Assembly: GCF_000687475.1 (NCBI RefSeq)
Contig: NC_057317.1
Span: forward strand, 2,914,001-2,978,000
Reading direction: 5' to 3'
DNA from: Ustilaginoidea virens
Taxonomy: Eukaryota > Ascomycota > Sordariomycetes > Hypocreales > Clavicipitaceae
DNA length: 64,000 nucleotides
Shown: piece after piece, positions 12,079-24,058 of the stretch
How positions within the stretch are numbered: the stretch's first letter is position 1
How the letters are laid out: each line of letters begins with the position of its first letter
Notes under the pieces: model-generated
What the model saw: only the letters and a program-made list of their open reading frames with translations
The model's database searches: none
What the model was told of the DNA's origin: nothing
Program-made: the position numbers and the translations under genes

Positions 12079-15000
12079 CTGGCAGCTTCTCTTTTTATAG
12101 AAGCAAACATCGGAATCGCTAGGATGTAAGGCGCACATATAGAAAGAAGAGTGCGGCGCGGTCTCGGCAGGTTATACCGGCGATAACGCTATCGCGCCGC
12201 GCGGCCGGCATCATACCGTATAGCCGGTATGAATATCGCAGCCAAACAAAAGGGCAAAAAGGGGCAGTAGTAAACGCAGTAAAACAATACAACATTAAAC
12301 ATAGGAAAATCCACATACTTGCCACCCATCATATCACCAATACCTTCCAAACGCAGTCAGATATTGACCGGCCTCTTTACCCACCCTTCCATACATATAA
12401 TAGCCTGATTTCGGTCGATAAAGGTCTCAAGGGCTTTATTAGGCGTTCCCTTAGTCATTATATCGGCGAGATTATTATTCCCATTAATCTAACGGATCTC
12501 ATAAATCTCCCAGCACTCATATAACTATCGTAAGGCCATGATATCTATTATAAGCCTCTTTTCCTTAGTAGTGCCTAACTTAATAAGGCATTCGTATAAC
12601 GAAAACGAATCTATATACACAACCATAGGGATCTTCGGCAATCCCAGCCTACTAATAATTATATTGAGGGTCGTGCCTATCGCGTATGCGATATCGACCC
12701 CTTGCACCATACTATATAGCTCCGAAGCGAGTGCGCTATGCATTACCCGCTTGCTCTTTATAGAGCTGTAAGTAATAATATTACCGGTCAGCTGGAAGGC
12801 GTTATTCGCAGTATCTGCCTCATTCCCTAGCATAATCACGTAACCAATCTGGGAGCTTAAATCTTTATTATTGGCAAAGGATCCGTCAATAAATACAAAG
12901 AGTTTAGCTATAGTAAGGGCCAGATTGATGTACCGTAAGCCACGATCCTGGTTATCGCATTGCCATTAAAGGCGCTTATTCAACCTCGCGATATCGTTAG
13001 GGTTAGGTTGCTAGTATTATGCCGCGACAGATAGGTCAAAAGACACCTCGGGCTGGCAGACTATAGCCACATAAGCACCGCGAGCATATTATTCGATATA
13101 ATTACGCTAGGCTGTAGGCGCATTCTTATCGATAGTGGCGATCTTTTAGCTTTAACCTTTCTAGCATAACGTCATTATGCCGTCGGTAGTAGCCGTTAAT
13201 ATACATCCGTTAAATATTAAGGGCACGGTTGGCGATAGCTTTGTCTTAAGCTTGGCGTTAAAGCCTGCCTTAGTGAGCTCTAATTCTTCCCGTTAGAAGA
13301 AGGCATCGTCACTCAGGCCGAGGGTATCGTTAGTCTGCATACCCACGATACCGAAGCATATGGTAGTATCGCCAGTATAGTCAGGAGCGTCAGTACGGTC
13401 AGTATCGTCATTACCGGTGGATATAAGCAAATAGGGGTCGTAGGTTGATATAGTCATACCTAATTTCTCGCGATAGTACCGGAAGTATATCGCCTACTAG
13501 TAAGTGCCTACCTCAGCTATTCCGTATAGTAGCTTTACCACTTCCATGATCGTATTATCGGGGTATTAATGCGCTATCTGCTTAGGTAGCTTGGCGATAA
13601 TCGATCTATTGAGGGTAGTAGATAACTATATATAGGCCTATGTAATATCATATATCCAGAGAAATAAGCCGTAAGAACATTATAGTGATAGGGCTATTAA
13701 TATTAATAGCCGTTAACTCGCCTATTAAATTGTGGGGGATTGAGTTAATATCAATCGCTTTTCGTCATCACTATAACCCTATATAACAAGCCTAGACTTC
13801 TCATACGGGGTATCTATGCCTTTGCTTTTGATTTCTCGTACTATATATGAGTTGAATAGGCGTTAGGCTCTATATTGACCGATATTAAAGGTGATGAATC
13901 GGAATATATTGCGGGCCTATAACGCTTCTATCTCTATACGGTTAGACTGTTCGAAAGGGGCTCTAGGGGTTATGATCTTCCCTTTCCGGCGTAATTGGCT
14001 AGCAAGCTGTAGGTCGGCTTACTCTTTTGCGGTTAGGAAGGAGGCATTGATAACGGTATTAGAAGTGATAGCATTAATAAAAGCCTCTTCTTAGTCCTCA
14101 TTAATTATAATATTAGATATTACACATACTGGCGGTAGTAATAGTGATACTAGCCTGACTTGACCAGAGCTAGTAGCTGGCGACAATAACGTCGCGGCTG
14201 TAGGTATCATCGCGGCTAGAGGTGCGGGTACAGCCGGTACCCTGACTTCTAGCCTGCCGGGGCGGGCCGGGCCTTCGGTATAGACAATATCTTCAGGATC
14301 GTCCGTACCGGGATTAGTATCACAATCGGGGTCGTAGTTATATGGCTTAACGACCGTGGACCGGAACTTAACCGAGCTATATGGCATCTATACGATGCAG
14401 GTCTTACTATCGAGGCTGATTAGCCGGTACGGCCCGTGCCATCCACCTTTTTCTCTCCATACCCGTATATCTAACTGTAGGGGTAGTCGGTAGATAGGCC
14501 GCATATCTGGGCCATTCTATTAGGCGAGGGCATTGTGAACTTATCGCTTAGCGAGGCATTTCCTAGCTTTATTAGTGGCCTTTCGTAACGTTAAGGCGCA
14601 TTATGATACTAATAAGCTAGGGGGTGAATTATCCATAAGTCGAGGATATACCCTAAAGACTAATAACGTAAGCACTAGACCGTTAGGTCTAGCGGAATCG
14701 TTGATAGCCTTTATAGTAAGCTGTAATTTCTATTCCTTTGTTATTAGGTCGCCTACTTTATTATCAACAATAGTATAGGCTCGGCGTAATAGGGCGTGAT
14801 ATCTTTCGACCTTGCCAATACTATTGTGGGCTTCTATAGGAATTTCATCCACATTAATAGATAGAAGCCGGGCATTATAACGGAATTCGGCGGAAGCAAA
14901 GTTTAATCCGGTATTGTAGACTATCCAATCCAGTAGGCTAAGGTAGGTATTAATCCAGTATTCCTTAAGGGCATTCTAAATATTATAGGCCTTCTGCCTT

Positions 15001-18000
15001 TATGGATCAAGAAATCTAGCTGCCTGGAAGCTTATCGCGGCATCCATAATATATAATACCGGCCGATTATCAATATAAAGGATGTCTACAATTATCTCGT
15101 AGTTAAATTAGTAGTCATCCTTAAGTGTGAATTTAAATCGGCTAGGTGCCTTTACGTTCATTTAGCATTAATAGCATATATGGGTAATCCTCTCGATAAT
15201 ATTGCGGTCAATATCATCATCATATCTAGCCCGCTAAAGCAATTTGGTGAGCCTATTAATAGAGGGGTGCCCGAATCGACGATAAAGCTGATGGATTTCC
15301 TATAATGATAAATAGAAGGCTGCAGTATCTATGGCATTAAGAGTCCACTATAGATGTCCTTATTTCCTAATAATTGGGACCTTAATATCCCCTTGGATTA
15401 ATAGGTTATTAATATTGTCAAGCTTCACGCCCATCCTGTCTATATCTATAATAGAATATAAAAAAGGGGTGCCGCTATTATGGACGTGGAAGGGGATATT
15501 GCCGAATATTATCGGAACATTCAATATACCGGAAGATATGGCAGAGCCAGCGCCGAAATTCACCGTATGTTTTTTGTCAATCGCCTCGATAGTCAGGGTC
15601 CTTATCAATCTCATCAGGGCCTTTACTTAACCTAGGCCTGCTATTAATAGGCCGGAAGCGCCGGTATCCAGTAGGATTCCGCAGAAGGTATAGTCACTAT
15701 AGCGTTCTTCTTCTAGAAAGGCAGAATTACGGTCTAGTAAGGGCATTCGGAAGGGGTCAATTTATAGGAAGGCATATCGGCATGATTCATCCTATAGGGC
15801 TTGCAACGTCTCGATAGATAAAGGTAACGGTTCTAATTACATAAGGGCTAGGAAATATTGCGTGGCTATAATTTATAGTGTGACAGCATTCTCTGCATCC
15901 CATTATGCATCCCCTGCCATTATGACTTCAATATCTTCAACAATATCATCAAAATCGGTATCTTCAAGGGCTTAGTCGGCAGTCCCTTCGTATTCCTATA
16001 GGAAAATACAGAATTTCTTATCATTAGGGGCGGTCTAATTGGAGCGGTTCTTAAGCCATTATGCCTTTAATTCTTATTGCTCTTTATCAGTATGGTTGGA
16101 TAACCAATATCCTGATTTATTGCAAACGAAGCATCTTCTTTAACGGGGCCTAGCTAGAAAGGCGCGATTCTATTGTTGCCATTAATACTGCTATTGTGAG
16201 CCGAATCGGCGTTAAGGGCATTAGTGTCGATCGTTGGATTGACCATATCTACGATCTATAAATAACGCCATATTACCATTAATATCTTTAATATCCTAAT
16301 GTTGTTAGGGCTGCTATTGAAGGAAATGATGCTGTTGAGTTATATAGGTAGTCTCGTAGATAGAAAGGGATCGCCGTAGGTCAGCGGCGAGGCCTTCAAA
16401 TATAGGGGCATAACGATATAAGGCCTGGCTACACTTAGGGGTATCCCTTATAGCATTAAGCACTTGCCGATGAAGCTCTATATCAGCTATAAAGGGGGGA
16501 AAAAGACTACGATATAGGCATTAAAGTTCCTCTAGTAGGATATTAAGGCATTCTAACTTTGACTTATCGGGATATTTTGCAATAGTTGATTAGAGCGTTG
16601 TTCTATTCCAACAATACAAATAGAATTACTCCGTACTCTCATTTTCGAAATGGCTCTTAACTTTGCGGACTATATCGTCAAAAGTGAGGGTATCGCGAAT
16701 GCATTTAATATTATTAAAGTAATAGGTCTCAGCATCGCCGATTAGCATAATTTGAAAAGCTCTAGCGAATGCATAGTCGGGCAATCCTAATAGGCGGCAT
16801 TTGCTTTTAAAAGAGATGACTTTTAGTACAATAAAATCATCCATTTTGCCGCTATATCTATCCTCTATACGATAGCTGCGTAAGAGGTCAGATATCTTCT
16901 TAGAAATATCATCATACCCGGTTCGGGTATAATCTTCTTAGCTAAACCCTTATTGGGTATGATTTTCTTGGGGGTATTCCAGAGCCGGAACGGCTTATCG
17001 GTTGCCTCGCGGTAGGCTGGCGGGGTTTCTTGCGGGGTCATCCCATAACTCGGGTTGGTCTAGGTTTACCGGTCCTCCCGTTAAGACGGTCTGTTCATCG
17101 GCCTAGGTAGGCCGATATTGACGGGAAGGGCCAGGTGCCGTGCCTATTTTTGGCATTGTCGGATAAGGCGTTTGGGCCCGATATCTGGTATCACGGGCGG
17201 CGGCATTGGTTTGGTGGGTATCATCATCAGGATCCTCTATAGAAGGAAGCATATCATCGGGGCCTATAACTCGACCTCTATTGGGCATACTATAACCTCG
17301 AGGGGCATTAAGATAGCCGCCTCGGCTAGGGGTATAATCCCTAGGTTAATATAATTAATCGGGTCGGTCTTATGGGCTATAATCATCGGCCGTTGTATGT
17401 TATTAATGACGGGAGCTTTCCCCTGTTTCGAATAGCGGCCTATTATAAATAGGCGTCTTCCCTTTTAGTTATAAAGACCGGCCCCTTTTTTCATCGGTAG
17501 GGGCAGGGTCAAGAGGCTTTTTCGATATAGAGGGGGGGACGATAGGTTGTTATAACTATGATCGTGCCATTAGTATAACGAAGTTCCTTGGCGTTAATAG
17601 GGCTTGTAAGAGCCGTAACGCGAGCCTTGGTGAGGGTATTCGCACAACTGTTATAGGGGCTTATGATAATAATGATGAGGGCCTTATGCGTGTATATGAG
17701 GGCGTATTTTGGAGCCTTTATATCTCTTGCTCGGTATTACCGATAGGTAGTAAGGTTTCCCTAGTAGGGTTGAGCCGGGATAGGAATACGCTGTAAGCAA
17801 GTTGCCGGGTTACTTCCTCTTAAGGCCATTATAGATTCTATTGTTATTAAAGGCATTTAAGTAGGGTTAGTATTGTTAGGGAACCTAATACTCCAACATA
17901 TACGCCGCATTCCCGTAATATTAAGCGGAATTGCCGTAAAACCTGAGCATTAATACGGCAGAATAGGGCTTCATTCCACTCGCTATAATCCTCGCGGAAT

Positions 18001-18300
18001 TATTCCCAGAGATCATCATCCAGGTAGGTGTTTTCCTCATAAGTATCTATAAGGAATGCAATACAGTTATGTAGCTATACATTTATAGCATTATCAGGGT
18101 CGACGGGCTCTATAGCGTTGGTCCAATTATCGTCAAAAAGTAAGGCAAATCGTTATATCCTTTCAGGTAGCTCTCGTGGTTATTATGATAAGGCTATAGT
18201 ATTGAGATAAGGGTTTGAAGAGAGGGGGGGGGGGGATATGTTGCAAAGAGTGCAAGATTCGAGAGGGCTTTTACCGTAATAGTAAAAGAAAGAAAGAATA
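12079..18300 (-). pseudogene. Element B gag-pol, RIP-inactivated
   Basis: Minus-strand coding fragments. A gag-like stretch at 16626-16844 is still open (72 residues, ending in a DDIVRKVKSHFE segment). The protease keeps an intact ILLDTGASG motif near 15,660-15,690, followed by an open stretch at 15360-15614. A GAG-pre-integrase-like RRFGHPSINRLTKLL lies near 15,250. Integrase-like DILYIDNRPVLYIMD follows near 15,050. The reverse transcriptase box reads MQTNDTLGL near 13,330, resembling the QTDDT-type box of a fungal copia-like clade rather than YVDD. RNase H at 12525-12839 is open for 104 residues. Stops elsewhere abolish function. Exact ends are not certain. Confidence 0.75.
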
Positions 18301-18405
18301 GGAAGAGGTTACAAATCGTTCTCCCTAAATGCTAAGGATATCTTCAAAGATCGTGATATTCAGCATAAGTTTCTTCCTCGTGATAGACAAGGGGAAGGAG
18401 AGGTC

Positions 18406-19167
18406 TGTTAAAATCCTATAGTAGCCTACTAGGCTGCTGGCCTTATGCCCTACTGGCCTACTAACCTTCTGGCCCTTATACCGCCTCTTGGACTTATGGT
18501 AGTATTACCTTAGGCCTTTGCCTTTTACCTTAAGGATTTTCAGTGGATTATTTACTGTATATCAAGTAAGGTAGGCCTTGTTGAAAAGGTGTGGCATTGC
18601 TAAATTAGCGTGGTTGCCTACTAGCGTGGTGGCGGCCTACTAGCGTGGTGTGGCATTGCTAAATTAGCGTGGTGGCCTACTAGCGTGGTGGCTAGTCCAC
18701 TAGTGTGGTGGTTAGTCACTAGCGTGGTGGCTAGTTACTAGTACGGTGACTAATTACTAGTGCGGTGGTTAGGGTGGTTGGAAAGGTCGGATATAGCGGG
18801 GTTGCTGACGTATCATAGCGAGCATTACGGGGAGCCCCCTTACTGGCTTCCCTGGATGCCTGGGCCCACCCCTCCTTCGTGTATATATAGGATAGCTTTC
18901 CCCCTTCTTTCTAGATAGTAGAAGGGCAGCACAATCGAGTCTGTTAATGCACTATATGCCTCTTAACTTCCACCTTCCCTGCGTTTCTGGTTATCTTATA
19001 TTTGCCTTGCCTTTACACTTGCCCTGCTTTATAGCACTTGTATAGTCTTAGGACTTGGTGAAAAATCTAGTATTTATACTAAGATTAGTTCACAGGTCGC
19101 AGACAGTCTTGTGCCATCTAGCTAGCTAGTAAGGCTTTGCTTTATAGTGACCTTGAGAATTGCAATA
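18406..19167 (+). repeat. Solo LTR of the Copia-1 family
   Basis: A 762-bp LTR starting TGTTAAAATCC and ending GCAATA, with no internal region. It is flanked by the perfect duplication AGGTC at 18401-18405 and 19168-19172, so it is an LTR-LTR recombination product of an insertion into element B. It matches the 764-bp Copia-1 LTR subtype rather than the 732-bp Copia-2 subtype. Confidence 0.95.
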
Positions 19168-19307
19168 AGGTCACAAATCATTCTCCCTCTAGTTAGCACA
19201 GCTAAGAAAGCTCAACTGCCTCTTCGATATTAATATCTTGCTAATCTATGATGCACCATTCTTTGCGGGATATTATCCTATGAGTGGTAATTATCACCAC
19301 TAATCAG

Positions 19308-19660
19308 TATTAATATAAACTCGGGGTACCCAGTTATACGTAGGGTCGCGCGTGTGGTATCATATACCGTAAGGTCACCGGTTAAAGGTATGATTACTTC
19401 TTTGATTATGACTAACTATCTAAAAGGAAAGAAAGGAAGCAAAAGAGGGTAATTACACGATATAGCCTTTTTGTGCGTATGCCGTTGTCACGTGCATCGG
19501 CGCAGTCGGGCCGGGCTGCCCGCGTGCCCTACCGGGCTCAGGGGTAAAGGGGCAAAAGGGGCCAAAGTGGCCACATCGTGCGCATCGGGTGTGCGCGGCA
19601 CATCCGTCGCAATGTGTCCAATTGTGCCCAATTGGGCACCTTGCGACAGCGATTCCGACA
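19308..19660 (-). repeat. Element B 5' LTR
   Basis: 353 bp. Its plus-strand left end is TATTAATAT where the partner has TGTTGATAT, both G-to-A. It ends GATTCCGACA before the AATAT duplication. It has the same four-G-run motif at 19534-19561. Confidence 0.9.
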
Positions 19661-19665
19661 AATAT

Positions 19666-20752
19666 GCCCGCAAATGAATTTCTTATAAGGGCTTAGAATT
19701 TTAGAGAAGAAAAGCCTTAATATGCCTATTTAGCTCGAGGAGATAATCGCCAGCCGAAGATTTCAATAAAAATACTTTATACTATATAATACGCCTGATT
19801 TAAGTACCTAAGAAGAGATCTAATAGATTATATCTTCAAAGATATATTAAATATGCCTCTTAAGCAGGTAAAATCGGATTATAAGGTTTATAGTAGTATG
19901 AAAATTACGCAGTAGATTTTATAATGCCTATAAGAGGCATTAATACCTTAGGAACCCTTTAAGGTTGTATCTTTTAACCTTTTTGTATAATTACCTATTT
20001 TTAATAGTAATAAATATATTATATTATTTACCTGCCGATTTATAGGAATAAGGTTAATATTTACGATACCTAGAAAATCAGACCTTCTAGGTTATTAGCT
20101 AACCTTCGAGTATTAGGTTTTATACCTATATAATATGAAAATCGCAATAGTTATCTCTAATAACGAAATAGCGCTTTAGATATTATAAAGTCGGGAAGAA
20201 GCTAGGCAGAAAGGCATTATACTTCGGTTATTAAGCCTTAGTTACTAATATTAGAATGGTTATACTAAATATTTTAGGGGGGTATTAAAGACGAAGATAT
20301 TACTTTTAAGCACTTAAGCAGGATTTCCTAAGGAATTATAGCCTATTATAGCAGAAGCAGCGGTTTACCTATTAAATCATATGCTTAAGAAGTCGGGAAG
20401 ACCTTACGATAGTTAGAAATTACTACTCTAAATCCTTTAACTTTAGCTTTAATAGAATCGGCCTACCTAGGGATATCTACCGGAAGATATACGCCTTTAA
20501 ATATACCACCTTTATGCTTACGGATATAAGGCCTATATAATAACGACGGATAGAATATTATATGCCGGTCTAAAGCTTAATTAGAGGGCTTATATCGGCT
20601 ACTTAATAGGATATATCTCTACTACTTAGTACCTGATTTAGGTACCTTTATTGAAGAGAAGCTATTAGTTTAACTCGAGCTATATTATATTTAATAAGAC
20701 GATCTTCTATAAAGATAAGGACTAATTGCCAATACCAGCTAAATAGAGGGAA
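19666..20752 (+). pseudogene. Copia integrase fragment of a further element
   Basis: Plus-strand translation with stops reads like the end of a fungal copia integrase and the start of the connection region: SNGYTKYFRGVLKTK, then AGFPKEL..IIAEAAVYLLNHMLKKSGRPYDS near 20,330-20,420, and YGYKAYI then RAYIGYLIGY near 20,520-20,620. Intact relatives have an AGLPEELW..I..AAYLLNR-type sequence and a GYLVGY box. It is abruptly cut at 20753 by the LTR of element C. The continuation is not clearly found on the other side of C. Confidence 0.65.
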
Positions 20753-21307
20753 TGTCAAACGTTTTCGCCTGCTAAGATAATGCAGTATGCGAAGGATAAA
20801 GGCAGTAGAATAGTAAAATCGCAGTAAGGTAAAGTAACAGCATAGATAAGATACGAGACTAAGGCGTAGGGACAATCTGATGTGCATTAATTCTGCATAC
20901 TTGCTTGCATGCATACATCCCTACATTCCTTCCCATTATTTGGGTAGGAATATCTAGGGATTTAAATACATAATATTCCAATATAGAACATCCCTAGTGA
21001 AATCAATCTGACGTAAATATCCTGACCATACTGTGATATCATGGATATGTGGCGAAATGTGCATTTGTAGTGCATCGAGATTTGCGACGATAAAGTAGTG
21101 TGATCAATTTGTGATGCATCATACATTTGCGCGTAAGGGAATGTGTGTAAGTATTGGGTACTCAACTTTACTAGCAGCCGCCATATAAATATAAGTACTG
21201 AATACTTAATACCTTTTTCAATCTGATGATGCGGCGATGCGTAAGAATTGTCGGCGATTAATATCCAAAAATAATAAAATAAAATAACAAATAATTTCAT
21301 TCTAACA
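20753..21307 (-). repeat. Element C 3' LTR
   Basis: 555-bp repeat, near-identical to 35011-35565, with a few C/T and G/A differences. On the minus strand the purine tract AGGGGGGTA precedes it. Confidence 0.9.
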
Positions 21308-22640
21308 TACCCCCCTAGATAGGCTAGAATATAGCTCTATCTAGCTAGTCGGTATTACTTTCGTTATCTTCTGTATTTCGTACTAGGTCCTCAATATCTA
21401 CTAGGCCTAGTTGGTTGCGGAAGGTAGTAAATCGTTGGCCTATAAGAGCCTTTGTGAGCCTATCTGCTACTATATTATTAGTAGGGATATAAGTTAGGTC
21501 GAATAAACCCTGCTGATAAGCCTATCGCAGCCAGCTATTATAGATATCAACATGCTTTAATGCAGTATTAATACGGGGCATTGTTGTTGTTATTAGGCGT
21601 ATAGCTTGTAGGTTATCGCACTCAATAGTGACCTTATGATCAAGCTTAAGTCCTAGTTGTTCTATAAGACGGGTTATAGATATAGTGGTCTTAGCAGTTG
21701 ACGATAGTGCTAGTAGCTCTACTTCGGTGGAAGATATAGTAACGGTATATTGTTTAGTGGCTTCCTAATTAATAGGTCCGCTAAATAGGCTGAAGAAAGA
21801 CCCCTAGGTAGACTTTCGAGAGTCTTTATCATCGGCAAAAGCAGTATTAGAAGATATTAATAACTCTCTAGTAGTAGAAGGTTGCTACTAGATATTATCA
21901 TTTGGTTGTTATTGTATAGCAGTATATTGAATAGCTAAATAACGTGTGATATAGAGGTATATTATGACCCCTATGGCTAGTAGGTAATGGTAAGGGGAAG
22001 GGTTGTATAGATGTTCTAAAAGGCGGGAGACTGCTATAGCAGTATCAGGTCGGGTCATAGTGGTTGGGTAATTTATAGAGCCTATAAGCTTTTGGTACTA
22101 GTATATCTCGTGTGCTGTAGTAATACTAGTATATTTATTAAGAGGCTGTTCTGGAATTGGATAGTTTTTATATGTAATATTTCTTCCTTTTAAAAAGTCG
22201 TATGTAAGCTTTTCCATATAAGAGTCTTATAATAGCCAGGTCTTAGTAGGCCGATGCCATATAATTCGGATACCTAGGAACTATTTTAGAGTACTAAGGT
22301 CTTTTATTTTATAGGCTGCTTTTAATTTATTAACGAGGGACTCTGCTTTGGGACGATTCTTTGGTTGAAATAGTACTACTATATCATCCACAAAATAAAA
22401 GACTACTATAGTGGTAGTAATTATAATGTAAGGGTCTTCTGTAATAAGAGTAAGGTCGAGGGATTTAAGGGTTGATAAAAGCTCTTGTTGCCAAAGGTAA
22501 GGGGACCTGCGAAGACTATATAAGGCGCGCTGTAATAATAGTGCCCATCCAGGTCTTTTAAATCTATCTGGATATTCGATATAGACGACTTCGTCTTATA
22601 AGCTATTGGTAAATGCCGATATAGCATCTATTTGTATAGT
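21308..22640 (-). pseudogene. Element C pol, 3' portion (RT end and RNase H)
   Basis: Minus-strand translation shows a copia reverse transcriptase and RNase H with scattered stops: VDDIVVLFQPKNR near 22,390, FLGIRIIWH near 22,270, IGSINY then TRPDTAIAVSRLLEH near 22,060, an ADDKDSRKSTQG segment near 21,820, SSTEVELLALSSTAK near 21,710, and IPTNNIVADRLTKALIGQRF near 21,430. These match the copia order YVDD...LLG...PDI..AV..LS...SKKQ..V..SS.EAEY...PT..M.AD.LTK. A 68-codon open stretch remains at 22421-22627. The gene is cut at 22641 by Copia-2 and resumes at 29909. Confidence 0.8.
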
Positions 22641-22645
22641 GTTAA

Positions 22646-23377
22646 TGTTAAAATCCTATAGTAGCCTACTAGGCTGCTGGCCTAATGCCCTACTGGTCTA
22701 CTAACCTTCTGGCCCTTATACCGTCTTTTAGACTTATGGTGGTCTTACCAACCCAGGCCCTTGCCTTTTACCTTAAGGATTTTCAGTGGATTATTTACTG
22801 TATATCAAGTAAGGTAGGCCTTAAGGTAGGCCTTGTTAAAAAGGTGTGGCATTGCTAAATTAGCGTGGTGGGTCTACTAGCGTGGTGGCTAGTCCACTAG
22901 TGTAGTGGGTAGTCACTAGCGTGGTGGTTAGTCACTAGCGTGGTGGCTAATTACTAGTGCGGTGGTTAGGGTGGTTGGAAAGGCCGGATATAGTGGGGCT
23001 GCTGACGTATTATATACGTGGCATAGCGAGCATTACGGGGAGCTTTCTTACTGGCTACCTTGGATGCCTGGGCCCACCCCTCCTTCGTGTATATATAGGA
23101 TAGCTTTTCCCCTTCTTTCTAGATAGTAGAAGGGCAGTACAATCGAGTCTGTTAATGCACTATATGCCTCTTAACTTCTTACCTTCCCTGCGTTTTCTGG
23201 TTATCTTATATTTGCCTTGCCTTTACACTTGCTCTGCTTTATAGCACTTGTATAGTCTTAGGACTTGGTGAAAAATCTAGTATTATACTAAGATTAGTTC
23301 ACAGGTCGCAGACAGTCTCGTGCTATCTAGCTAGCTAGTAAGGCTCTGCTTTTATAGTGACCTTGAGAATTGCAATA
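22646..23377 (+). repeat. Copia-2 5' LTR
   Basis: 732 bp, TGTTAAAATCC...GCAATA. Relative to Copia-1 it has a shorter block in the GTGGTGG repeat region, a duplicated AAGGTAGGCCTT segment, and an extra TATATACGTGGC stretch. The primer-binding site GGTTATGAGCCCGGG follows at 23378. Confidence 0.95.
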
Positions 23378-24058
23378 GGTTATGAGCCCGGGTTTTTACT
23401 TCTTTGTTTTTACCCTACCTTTTTGTGTTCACCCCTTGGTCTCTTTTGCTTATTAGTACTACTAATATAGCTATCCTTTGGTATCTTCGGCTTATTTTTA
23501 TTAACTTTGGCTTACCTATTATTACCTTTGGCTTACCCTCTTTTACCTACGGTATTACCCTGTGGCAATCAACGGCGTACCTAACGGCAACTTACGGCGT
23601 AACCTCACGGCACTTTTAGCGTAACCTTACGTTATTTTTGGAGTAACCTACGGCACCTACGGACTTTATAGTGTGATATCTATCACACTATACTACTGTA
23701 TAACACCTTTTCCCCTAGTGCACGACTTGTATTGCACTATACGGCACCTGTTATACTCTCCTACTTATAGCACCTTTGGTACGGTACTTACGGCACCATA
23801 TAAGCACCTTGAACACCAACGCTATAATACGGACTTGCATAACGCCTACGGCATCTGTGCTTTTATACTGAGACCGGCCGCTATAATCTGCGGCTATTTT
23901 TATAGTAGGCTACTAGCCACTATATATACTGGCAATCCGACTAGTTATTCAACTATTTTGCTAGCTATTTAGCTAGTTATTTCTCTGCTAATTATTCCTC
24001 TGTTATTACAACTATCGGCACCATTTTTCAACGGATTTTTAAACCTTTTTTGCCCACT
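23378..24058 (+). other. Copia-2 primer-binding site and leader
   Basis: The first 15 bases match the anticodon arm of initiator tRNA-Met, as in Copia-1. The rest is an untranslated leader with CGGCACCTACGG-type short repeats around 23,570-23,810. No coding signal is seen. Confidence 0.75.

Larger units (their letters stand above)
11727..19660 (-). mobile_element. Element B, minus-strand copia-like LTR retrotransposon
   Basis: The LTRs are 11727-12078 (352 bp) and 19308-19660 (353 bp), flanked by the 5-bp duplication AATAT at 11722-11726 and 19661-19665. On the minus strand the LTR runs TGTCGG...CAACA, canonical TG...CA. The interior codes on the minus strand in copia order from right to left: gag-like region (about 18,200-16,000), protease (about 15,680), integrase (about 15,300-14,900), reverse transcriptase (about 13,900-12,900), RNase H (about 12,850-12,450). 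A solo LTR of the Copia-1 family (18406-19167) sits near its 5' end. Many stops make it inactive. Confidence 0.88.

Noticed and set aside
11871..12129. Cysteine-containing short frames on both strands of an LTR
   Set aside because: They lie in the GC-rich middle of the element B LTR; the second LTR copy carries a related truncated frame.
12525..12839. An independent 104-residue gene
   Set aside because: It is the still-open RNase H part of element B, with coding remnants continuing in the same orientation on both sides.
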